Positions 1 through 5,024 of a DNA stretch of 5,024 nt are shown here, in pieces. The translations under genes and the position numbers were made by a program. Each line of letters begins with the position of its first letter. The first letter of the stretch is position 1. The notes under the pieces are model-generated. The model did no database searches and was not told where the DNA came from. It saw only the letters and a list, made by a program, of their open reading frames with translations. The stretch comes from an uncultured Lachnobacterium sp. (GTDB lineage Bacteria; Bacillota; Clostridia; Lachnospirales; Lachnospiraceae): NCBI GenBank assembly GCA_900549895.1, contig URQG01000158.1, forward strand, positions 1 through 5,024, given 5' to 3'.

Positions 1-32
1 ATGATAAACTAAAAATATAAAAGGAGTGCCAT
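1..32 (+). promoter_or_regulatory. Leader of the PadR gene with strong ribosome binding site
   Basis: This short AT-rich leader holds an AAGGAGTG Shine-Dalgarno sequence at 21-28. The AGGAG core at 22-26 sits 6 bases before the ATG at 33, which fixes the PadR start. The contig begins too close to the gene for a -35/-10 promoter or an operator to be assigned. PadR proteins often bind ATGT/ACAT-type inverted repeats near their own promoter, but no such repeat lies in these 32 bases, so the operator is probably beyond the contig edge. Confidence 0.8.
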
Positions 33-365
33 ATGGATCGTCGCGACAATTTTAAAAAAGGCTCTATTGAAATGCTAGCTTTGAAACTGCTATCGGAAAA
101 AGACTGTTACGGATATGAACTCTGTCAACTAATGCAGGAACGTTCTGACAACATTATTAACGTTCCCGAAGGTTCTCTGTATCCAGCTCTATATAAGCTT
201 GCAGACAAAAACTATATTTCTTCCTATGAGATAAAAGTAGGGGTTCGGCGAAAACGAACTTATTATCATATTGAATCAGAGGGACTTATCTATCTAAACG
301 AGTTGATAGAAGCATATACCGAGATAGCAAACGGTATCACATCAGTATTAAATTGGAGGAATTAA
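33..365 (+). CDS. PadR-family transcriptional regulator (short, s1-type)
   Basis: A 110-residue winged-helix DNA-binding protein acting in the cytoplasm as a dimeric, ligand- or stress-responsive repressor. The PadR signature is complete. Helix 1 (about residues 10-21, KGSIEMLALKLL) is followed by the YGYEL motif at 26-30. The recognition helix is EGSLYPALYKL at 46-56, the basic wing GVRRKRTYYHI at 70-80, and a C-terminal helix (about 86-108) is the usual dimerisation element. Length matches the short PadR subfamily, which lacks the long C-terminal Vir_act domain. The next gene, a small HAAS/DUF6120-like membrane protein, starts 3 bases after the stop, so the two are cotranscribed. In Firmicutes such pairs commonly sit beside ABC exporters, and the convergent ABC operon here is the obvious candidate target. 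That link is inference, and the effector cannot be predicted. Confidence 0.95.
   Translation: MDRRDNFKKGSIEMLALKLLSEKDCYGYELCQLMQERSDNIINVPEGSLYPALYKLADKNYISSYEIKVGVRRKRTYYHIESEGLIYLNELIEAYTEIANGITSVLNWRN
355..359 (+). promoter_or_regulatory. Ribosome binding site of the HAAS/DUF6120-like gene inside the PadR 3' end
   Basis: The GGAGG core lies within the last codons of the PadR gene, 9 bases before the ATG at 369. It selects ATG 369 over the alternative ATG at 353, which precedes this site, opens an overlapping frame, and has no ribosome site of its own. The arrangement suggests translational coupling of the two genes. Confidence 0.8.
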
Positions 366-368
366 CAT

Positions 369-767
369 ATGAAAAGCAAGAACTGTTCGCGCTATATGAA
401 AGATTTAAAGCATTTATTTCCAGTCTATGGGAAAAAACAGAAAGCATATTTACATACGATCAAATCTTCTATCGAGGATTATTATGCTTCGTCTCCAAAT
501 CCCTCATACGAGGATTTAATAAACCACTTCGGGTCACCACAAGAAATCATCGGTGATTATATACGTGAACAGAACACACAGGATCTTCTTAGGCAAATAA
601 ACCAGAAACGGTATTTGCGTGGGATTGTGTACATTCTATTTATCAGTGCTCTAATCTGTAGTCTTTCCTATGGAATAAATTGTTACCGCGCATACCGGCA
701 CTGTATTCAAAGTGAACCAGCATATTATTATGAAGAAATAACAACCGATAGTTCATCTACCAACTAA
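369..767 (+). CDS. Small membrane protein, HAAS/DUF6120-like, partner of PadR
   Basis: A 132-residue protein with a soluble, highly charged alpha-helical N-terminal domain (about 1-80), one membrane span (about 84-104, starting RGIVYILFISALICSLSYG) and a short polar tail of about 28 residues rich in Tyr, Glu, Ser and Thr. The N-terminal pattern is Y-x-L-x-x-L-F-P followed by GKK, then a PSYEDLINHFGSPQEIIGDY stretch at 45-64. This resembles the helical signalling domain found downstream of PadR regulators in Firmicutes (HAAS/DUF1700 group) and closely recalls DUF6120 proteins. The family assignment is from memory of the pattern. In that group the protein is thought to pass a membrane signal to the PadR regulator or modulate it; no enzymatic motif is visible. 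It follows PadR by 3 bases and precedes the startless remnant frame. The membrane topology, with the N-domain inside, is inferred from the positive residues (QKRYLR) before the span. Confidence 0.85.
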   Translation: MKSKNCSRYMKDLKHLFPVYGKKQKAYLHTIKSSIEDYYASSPNPSYEDLINHFGSPQEIIGDYIREQNTQDLLRQINQKRYLRGIVYILFISALICSLSYGINCYRAYRHCIQSEPAYYYEEITTDSSSTN

Positions 768-773
768 AAGGAG
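768..773 (+). promoter_or_regulatory. Orphan ribosome binding site without a start codon
   Basis: A consensus AAGGAG sits directly after the stop codon of the HAAS/DUF6120-like gene. Start codons would be expected at about 779-784, but the sequence there is CTCTTACAC, with no ATG, GTG or TTG at a usable distance. The site is as strong as those of the two genes upstream. It most likely belonged to a third gene of the operon whose beginning has been lost. Confidence 0.65.
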
Positions 774-781
774 ACTTCTCT

Positions 782-991
782 TACACAGGTTCTTCAAGTA
801 AATGTTCGGCGGCCTCTGTAAATTCTGCAATCTACAATTCCGATTGGAAAATTATAAATTCGTCCGCATCACACAGTGGTAATACAGCCTCAGCAACTGC
901 CATGGCACAGAAATACTATTTATCCTCTATAATTGCAACCAAAACTTTATCTGTGAACCTTTCATGTGACAAAAACGGCAATTTATACTAA
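782..991 (+). pseudogene. Startless remnant of a small Ser-rich, probably secreted protein gene
   Basis: The frame is open from 752 to the TAA at 989-991 and reads sensibly from 782 as 69 residues. It begins YTGSSSKCSAASVNSAIYNS and ends LSVNLSCDKNGNLY. Sixteen of the 69 residues are serine, with much Ala, Thr and Asn, one Trp (22), two Cys (8 and 62) and a SHSGNTASATA stretch at 30-40. This composition fits the mature part of a small exported polypeptide rather than random frame content. No start codon or signal peptide precedes it: the ribosome site at 768-773 runs almost straight into mature-like sequence, so a deletion of the start and leader region is the simplest explanation. The only in-frame ATG is at 902, has no ribosome site and would leave 29 residues. 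The third operon position and the C-terminal CDKNGNLY ending recall small secreted proteins beside PadR/DUF6120 pairs, and possibly lactococcin-972-like peptides. Neither relation can be shown here. An assembly error or non-canonical start is the alternative. Confidence 0.5.
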
Positions 992-1009
992 CCAAACCCT
1001 TCTCCTTCA

Positions 1010-1050
1010 AAAATAAAGCTTCCACTATCCCAAGTGAGAGCTTTTATTTT
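1010..1050. terminator. Bidirectional rho-independent terminator between convergent operons
   Basis: A long imperfect inverted repeat. The inner stem CACT (1023-1026) pairs with AGTG (1033-1036) around a 6-base loop. After one mismatch (1022/1037) and a wobble pair (1021/1038), AAAGCT (1015-1020) pairs with AGCTTT (1039-1044). The outer AAAAT (1010-1014) pairs with ATTTT (1046-1050) after a one-base bulge at 1045. T-rich tracts follow the GC-containing core on both strands (TTTTATTTT on +, TTTATTTTT on -), so the hairpin can stop transcripts from both sides. The right arm contains the stop codon (1044-1046) of the last - strand gene. Confidence 0.8.
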
Positions 1051-1439
1051 ATTTGATATTGTTCATACAAGTTGCGAATCTGCTCACAATAATCGTCCTT
1101 ACACTTATAATTTTTGCCTCCAATTGTTATATCTAAGGACGCTACTACAATCGTGGTTTCTTCTCCATTGTGATCATACAACTCAATCGAAAAGGCAAAA
1201 CCGTCTTTCGTGTTTGGGGAAGTTTCCCGCAACTGCATCGATGTTAAAATATCAACCATCTTTTGCATGTCATCCTTTTGATCTAAAGTTACGCTCACAT
1301 CGGCATTGTAAATTACGATTTTGTCCAGATCATCGACATTCAGATCTTGTAACACTTTCGTATATTTTCCTTTTCCGCTGAATACAAATATAATTGCTAA
1401 AATAGCGATACAGATACATAAAACCAAAATCTTTTTCAT
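1044..1439 (-). CDS. Membrane-anchored extracellular protein of unknown function, third gene of the ABC operon
   Basis: A 131-residue protein with a positively charged start (MKK) and one strongly hydrophobic segment at about 4-20, acting as an uncleaved anchor or a signal peptide. No convincing lipobox is seen: the two cysteines at 8 and 10 lie inside the hydrophobic core rather than after an L-x-x motif at its end. The remaining roughly 110 residues are polar and predicted to be outside the cell. They alternate beta-like stretches (LDKIVIYNADVSVTL, FSIELYDHNGEETTIVVASL, DITIGGKNYKC) with helices, ending in DYCEQIRNLYEQYQIK. The two late cysteines, in KCKDDYC, could form a disulfide. I do not recognise the family with certainty; small extracellular accessory proteins are common at the end of FtsX-type ABC operons in Clostridia. 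The ATG at 1439 is preceded by a G-rich site (GGGAA at 1445-1449, AAGGG at 1451-1455), 26 bases after the ATPase stop. A role as accessory or immunity factor for the exporter is inference. Confidence 0.8.
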   Translation of the reverse strand: MKKILVLCICIAILAIIFVFSGKGKYTKVLQDLNVDDLDKIVIYNADVSVTLDQKDDMQKMVDILTSMQLRETSPNTKDGFAFSIELYDHNGEETTIVVASLDITIGGKNYKCKDDYCEQIRNLYEQYQIK

Positions 1440-1465
1440 TTACATTCCCGCCCTTTTAAATTGTC

Positions 1466-2131
1466 TTACATAACAAGTTTTCCATCCGACAAATGCATAA
1501 TCTTTTTACAACGGTCAGCAACGGACTGATCGTGTGTAATTACCATAATACTGATCCCCATTTCTTCATTCAGTAGTTTCAACACATCCATGACTTCGTC
1601 TCCCGTTTTCTTATCCAGATTACCAGTCGGTTCATCGCAAAACAGAATTTCCGGTGCATTTACCATCGCTCTTGCAATCGCCACTCTCTGCTGCTGACCT
1701 CCCGATAATTGATCCGGCATAAAATTTTTTCGGTCGATCAACCCTAATTGTTCTAATAAATGATCCACCTTCTTCGTGTTGATCTTTTCTTTGGCAATCT
1801 TAATCGGCAATACAATATTTTCATATACCGATAACTCCGGTATCAGATTATATGCCTGAAAAACGGTACCCATATGACGCAATCTCATATCCGACAATTC
1901 ATCATCGTTCATTTCATAAATGTTCTTTCCATTGTATAATACCTCACCACTCGTTGGATAATCAAGCCCATTGACTAAATTCAGAATCGTTGTTTTTCCA
2001 CTCCCCGATGGTCCCATAACCGCGACAAAATCGCCATTCTTTAATTCAAATGAGACATGATCCACCGCAACGACTTTGCTTTCCTCCCCTTTATTCTGAT
2101 ACTCTTTATATAAATCTCTGACTTCAATCAT
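1466..2131 (-). CDS. ABC transporter ATP-binding protein, MacB/LolD-type
   Basis: A 221-residue cytoplasmic nucleotide-binding subunit that powers the FtsX-type permease encoded immediately upstream. All catalytic motifs are intact: Walker A GPSGSGKT at 40-47, Q-loop Gln92 (in FQAYNLIPELSVYENIVLP), ABC signature LSGGQ at 142-146 followed by QQRVAIARA, Walker B ILFCDEP at 162-168 with Asp166 and Glu167, D-loop GNLD at 170-173, and switch His200 in VITHD. The LSGGQQQRVAIARA and DEPTGNLD strings and the length are typical of the MacB/LolD/BceA branch (type VII ABC), which drives mechanotransmission, antibiotic-peptide resistance or lipoprotein extraction rather than ordinary import. Translation starts at ATG 2131, 12 bases after the permease stop, from an AAGGGGG ribosome site overlapping that stop. 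The single ATPase presumably forms a homodimer beneath the two-FtsX permease. The substrate cannot be read from this subunit. Confidence 0.96.
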   Translation of the reverse strand: MIEVRDLYKEYQNKGEESKVVAVDHVSFELKNGDFVAVMGPSGSGKTTILNLVNGLDYPTSGEVLYNGKNIYEMNDDELSDMRLRHMGTVFQAYNLIPELSVYENIVLPIKIAKEKINTKKVDHLLEQLGLIDRKNFMPDQLSGGQQQRVAIARAMVNAPEILFCDEPTGNLDKKTGDEVMDVLKLLNEEMGISIMVITHDQSVADRCKKIMHLSDGKLVM

Positions 2132-2138
2132 AACCCAT

Positions 2139-2145
2139 CCCCCTT
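2139..2145 (-). promoter_or_regulatory. Ribosome binding site of the ATPase gene overlapping the permease stop codon
   Basis: Read on the - strand, AAGGGGG begins within the TAA stop codon of the permease gene (2144-2146) and lies 7 bases before the ATPase ATG (2131). Ribosomes finishing the permease would therefore clear or reuse this site, which points to translational coupling and a fixed subunit ratio. Confidence 0.75.
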
Positions 2146-4972
2146 AAAAAATCTCTTTTCGCATACCTTCCGTTATGCTTAACTGCCACATATCCTTCAT
2201 GGAAATTTCCAACGCAACCAGATTCAGTACCAGCAAGAAGGCTACGGAAATCAACATAACCATAATAACCGGCTGTTTCCACATCTCAATGTACCATGGG
2301 AATAACGCCTGCCAACAGATATACATAACACCATTACTTTTCATTTCCCATCCGTTATGTCCAAGGTCAAATGCATAATGATAGGCATAATCTTTGATTT
2401 TATCAAAAACAAAGATTGGAATAACCGATGTCGAAACTGCAACAAACGGCCAAAGCAGCATTTTCCTAAGCAATCGGAATCGTATTGTCTTCTGCCGCAT
2501 ACCGATTGCCCGCAGAATGCAGATACTTCGTGTATTTTTCTTGATCGCATAAGTATAGGAGTTGATCATTCCCAGGATTCCCACGATGACGATCAGAATG
2601 ATTACAGAGATAAATATAACCACATTCGACCATTTTGCCCGCATAAGTTCTTCTTTTGCTCCCTGCCGCGATACAGGTTTCAAAAGTGTACTCTTCCCGG
2701 CGATCTCATAGAATAACTCCTCAAACGTATCCGAATGAAAAGAATTGTCCGTCTTAATATATACATCGGTATATCCGGTATCCAGCCGGTTCATCTCCGG
2801 CAATGCTTCCTCATAGCAAAGGATATTATATTTTGGATGAACATACTCGTCCTTTCCCGCTTCCGACACATAACTGTCCGTGTACAATAGTTTCTTCCAT
2901 TCCTTATTCCTGATGACCATGATTCCTGAAATCGTAACATCATTAACAACTTTTTTACCAAAAGAATAGCCTTTTAAATCCTTCACAGATCCATCATCAT
3001 ATGAATACAAAAAAGATGGCTTTCTGTCTTTTGGCATGGTATTTCTAGAAAAATCATATTGTTCATATTCTTTCTCCCCAATACAGGTATCTGTCATCTG
3101 AATCGTATCTCCGACATGGAAAGGAAGATCTTCCGGACTTTCATATGCAACCAGAATCACGGACTTCCCTTGTAAAAAAGCATCGTCCATCTCACCACTG
3201 ACCAAACTGGATTTGAGTTTCTGTGCGAAGCCGTCATCCACAGCAAGTGCCGGAACATTGTACAAAACATCATTCGCTTCATAACCTTGTTCCTTTAAAC
3301 TAAGTCGATTCAGTTCTTCAAGATTGGAACCCACGATATTTTGATCAATATTTAATTCACCTAACGCATCTTCTATATTCTCTGGAATATTTCCCTTTTT
3401 ATATAGCAGTTTATTTCCGGGTATTCGCAAAACACCCTTAATATCAGTTACTCCCTGAAAAGACTTCAGCCGTTCAAAATCTTTCTGCGATACCGCGTCC
3501 GAATGCCGGTTAAACTGGACATTTCCCACCATCGTATCATAAATATCTTTCGAAATAGAATAATCGCTATCCACATCAGAAATTTCCTGTAAGTTAGAAA
3601 CGATCTCGGAACTGTCGGAGTCCGCTTTTGCAAGCATAAAAGTTGCCCCGAATACCATTGTCCAGCCGGTAATCATAATCGTGACAATCACATACTTATT
3701 TTTATTCATACCGGATACTTCCCCGCGCTCGGCATGCAGCATCTCAAGAGGTGTTCGTCTAAGATTACGTCTGATGGCAGACACAACTGCCGCCAAAGCA
3801 ATCACAAAACATATGACTGCCGGATAAACCAGAGGATTCAAACTGACTGCCCGTGTGATCGGATGTACCGCAAACGCATTATATATTATAATGCCCTTCC
3901 ATTCTGCCACCACTCTGATGTAAGCCTCATACAATGCAATTCCCAAAATATAACCCAATCCGATGCCGGCAATTGTCTGTAGAATACTCTCCAAAAACAG
4001 ATAAAGAGAACACTTCTTCCTGGACATTCCGATGCATTCAAGTAAACCCAAATTCTTTTTACGATCTTCCATATTGCACGACATCATTCCGTATATCGAA
4101 CAAAATGACAGGATAAAAATTATAATTACCGATGCGGGAACCATATAGGAAGCATAAAAATCATTATGTGCGGATTTTGCATTCCGGTATAATTCATTTT
4201 GCGTCTGAAAAGGTGCCACTGCGATTGCCGCTAATCCTGCCAACCGATTTCCTACACAGGCAGCCAGACCATCTCCCTTTAATTTCTTTTCAACATCATA
4301 TGGTGCCGCATCCGCATCACACAGTACCATTCCGGTCATCGTATTACCGTTTTGAATATCTTGCTCATAAAAAAATAATTCCGGAAAATCCGTTTTGCTC
4401 TCATCATAATCAAGATAATTTTTTATAGTGCGAACTTTTGGTTGTCCGTTCTTATAATCACTGATCACACCGCTTATGGTATAGTCTCCTTCTGAGACTT
4501 TTTTACTCTTGGCATCATACATCTGCAGATGCACTTTATTTCCAACGACTGCCGCAACACCCATTGCATGAAAAGAACTCTCATATCCTGCAATTTCGCC
4601 TGATTTTTGCGGATAATGACCTCCCTTTTCGACCGGATAATGAAACATATCAACCGCCTTTTTCGACAAAAATGCGCCATATGGAATCATCGTTTCATTC
4701 TTTGTACAACAAACACCCCCATTTTGAACGATTCCGTATTCTGCAATTTGATCATCACTCGCAAGGATGTCCAATTGACTTTTGGTTAAGTCCTGTACCA
4801 CAATATCGTAGTTTCCATTTACATTTAACACATCCTGCACAGACTTCTCTGTCGAGGATCTTGCAAGCAAAAAAGCGATCATAAGTGCTGCTGAGCTTAA
4901 AATCATTGCAAAAAGAACCTTGATCAGCTTTTTCCAATGCACCCTCCAATAACGTAACGATAGTTTAAGCAT
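2144..4972 (-). CDS. ABC transporter permease with two FtsX/MacB-type halves
   Basis: A 942-residue membrane protein with eight predicted spans in two repeats of four. The first half has a span at about 17-37, an extracellular domain at about 40-275, then spans at about 278-297, 322-350 and 379-400. The second has a span at about 427-447, an extracellular domain at about 450-780, then spans at about 782-803, 838-856 and 901-921. Each half carries the FtsX cytoplasmic coupling motif after its second span: LGLLECIGMSRKK at 308-320 and SICILRAIGMRQK at 816-828. Each ends in the family tail, TPLEMLHAE at 407-415 and SITEGMRKE at 932-940. A tandem fusion of this kind can work as a single chain on an ATPase dimer. 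It differs from BceB-type permeases, which have ten spans and one large extracellular domain. The start MLKLSLRYWRVHWKK is typical of the family, but only 5 genomic bases precede it, so the ribosome site and promoter are lost. Export of, or resistance to, an envelope-active compound is likely from the family; the substrate is unknown. Confidence 0.94.
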   Translation of the reverse strand: MLKLSLRYWRVHWKKLIKVLFAMILSSAALMIAFLLARSSTEKSVQDVLNVNGNYDIVVQDLTKSQLDILASDDQIAEYGIVQNGGVCCTKNETMIPYGAFLSKKAVDMFHYPVEKGGHYPQKSGEIAGYESSFHAMGVAAVVGNKVHLQMYDAKSKKVSEGDYTISGVISDYKNGQPKVRTIKNYLDYDESKTDFPELFFYEQDIQNGNTMTGMVLCDADAAPYDVEKKLKGDGLAACVGNRLAGLAAIAVAPFQTQNELYRNAKSAHNDFYASYMVPASVIIIFILSFCSIYGMMSCNMEDRKKNLGLLECIGMSRKKCSLYLFLESILQTIAGIGLGYILGIALYEAYIRVVAEWKGIIIYNAFAVHPITRAVSLNPLVYPAVICFVIALAAVVSAIRRNLRRTPLEMLHAERGEVSGMNKNKYVIVTIMITGWTMVFGATFMLAKADSDSSEIVSNLQEISDVDSDYSISKDIYDTMVGNVQFNRHSDAVSQKDFERLKSFQGVTDIKGVLRIPGNKLLYKKGNIPENIEDALGELNIDQNIVGSNLEELNRLSLKEQGYEANDVLYNVPALAVDDGFAQKLKSSLVSGEMDDAFLQGKSVILVAYESPEDLPFHVGDTIQMTDTCIGEKEYEQYDFSRNTMPKDRKPSFLYSYDDGSVKDLKGYSFGKKVVNDVTISGIMVIRNKEWKKLLYTDSYVSEAGKDEYVHPKYNILCYEEALPEMNRLDTGYTDVYIKTDNSFHSDTFEELFYEIAGKSTLLKPVSRQGAKEELMRAKWSNVVIFISVIILIVIVGILGMINSYTYAIKKNTRSICILRAIGMRQKTIRFRLLRKMLLWPFVAVSTSVIPIFVFDKIKDYAYHYAFDLGHNGWEMKSNGVMYICWQALFPWYIEMWKQPVIMVMLISVAFLLVLNLVALEISMKDMWQLSITEGMRKEIF

Positions 4973-4977
4973 AACTT

Positions 4978-5024
4978 CTGTCTCTTATACACATCTCCGA
5001 GCCCACGAGACGCGTAGTAATCTC
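4978..5024 (+). other. Unclipped Illumina Nextera adapter, not genomic
   Basis: Positions 4978-4996 are exactly the 19-base Tn5 mosaic end as read through from an insert. Positions 4997-5011 are the Nextera read-2 tail CCGAGCCCACGAGAC, 5012-5019 the 8-base i7 index GCGTAGTA, and 5020-5024 (ATCTC) the first bases of the P7 sequence. The order and spacing match the Nextera library design, so this is sequencing read-through left at the contig end rather than a transposon of the organism. Genomic sequence ends at 4977. Confidence 0.98.

Noticed and set aside
353..556. A 67-codon + strand frame overlapping the PadR end and the HAAS/DUF6120-like gene.
   Set aside because: Its ATG precedes the ribosome site that serves ATG 369, and its product has no family features, whereas the overlapping 369 frame is coherent.
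803..874. ATG at 803 as a possible real start for the region after the HAAS/DUF6120-like gene.
   Set aside because: It opens only 23 codons in a different frame, has no nearby ribosome site and gives no recognisable product.
863..877. A perfect 15-base match, TCCGCATCACACAGT, between the remnant gene (863-877) and the permease gene (4311-4325).
   Set aside because: The match stops at both ends, lies in codons of unrelated frames, and has no flanking similarity or mobile-element features. It is somewhat unlikely by chance but not enough to call a repeat.
1002..1007. A - strand GAAGGAG ribosome-like site that might start a further gene towards 780.
   Set aside because: No - strand start lies at a usable distance; the nearest ATG, near 966, opens only about a dozen codons. 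The strand is opposite to the Ser-rich remnant.
1034..1381. A 115-codon open frame on the + strand.
   Set aside because: It lies opposite the well-supported 1044-1439 - strand gene, starts inside the terminator hairpin, has no ribosome site and encodes low-sense sequence rich in His, Cys and Arg.
4978..4996. Tn5 mosaic end suggesting a natural transposon terminus.
   Set aside because: It continues into the Nextera read-2 tail, an 8-base index and the P7 start, so it is library adapter, not a resident element.

Overview
The window reads as a 5 kb contig from a low-GC Firmicute, most probably a gut Clostridium relative (Lachnospiraceae-like). This is inferred from the AT-rich sequence, the strong AAGGAG-type ribosome sites, and the pairing of a short PadR regulator with a small PadR-associated membrane protein next to an FtsX-type ABC exporter. 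The species cannot be named from the sequence.

There are two convergent transcription units. On the + strand (1-991) a PadR-family repressor (33-365) is followed 3 bp later by a small single-span membrane protein with a HAAS/DUF6120-like N-terminal domain (369-767). Next comes a good ribosome site (768-773) with no start codon after it, leading into an open, serine-rich, 69-codon reading frame (782-991). I read this as the decapitated remnant of a small secreted protein gene. On the - strand (4972 down to 1044) lie a 942-residue ABC permease with two FtsX-type halves and two large extracellular domains, its 221-residue MacB/LolD-type ATPase, and a 131-residue membrane-anchored extracellular protein of unknown function. 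The two units meet at a hairpin (1010-1050) that can serve as a terminator in both directions and covers the stop codon of the last - strand gene.

The likely combined role is an envelope exporter or antimicrobial-peptide-resistance type ABC system beside a PadR sensor module that may control it. The substrate is unknown, and the regulatory link rests on proximity only.

The last 47 bases (4978-5024) are not biological. They are unclipped Illumina Nextera read-through: the Tn5 mosaic end, the read-2 adapter, an 8-base index and the start of P7. True genomic sequence therefore ends at 4977, only 5 bases before the permease start codon, so that operon's promoter and ribosome site are missing.

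I see no tRNA, rRNA, CRISPR array, IS element or riboswitch. No wholly new system is evident. The most unusual biological feature is the startless remnant gene behind an intact ribosome site.
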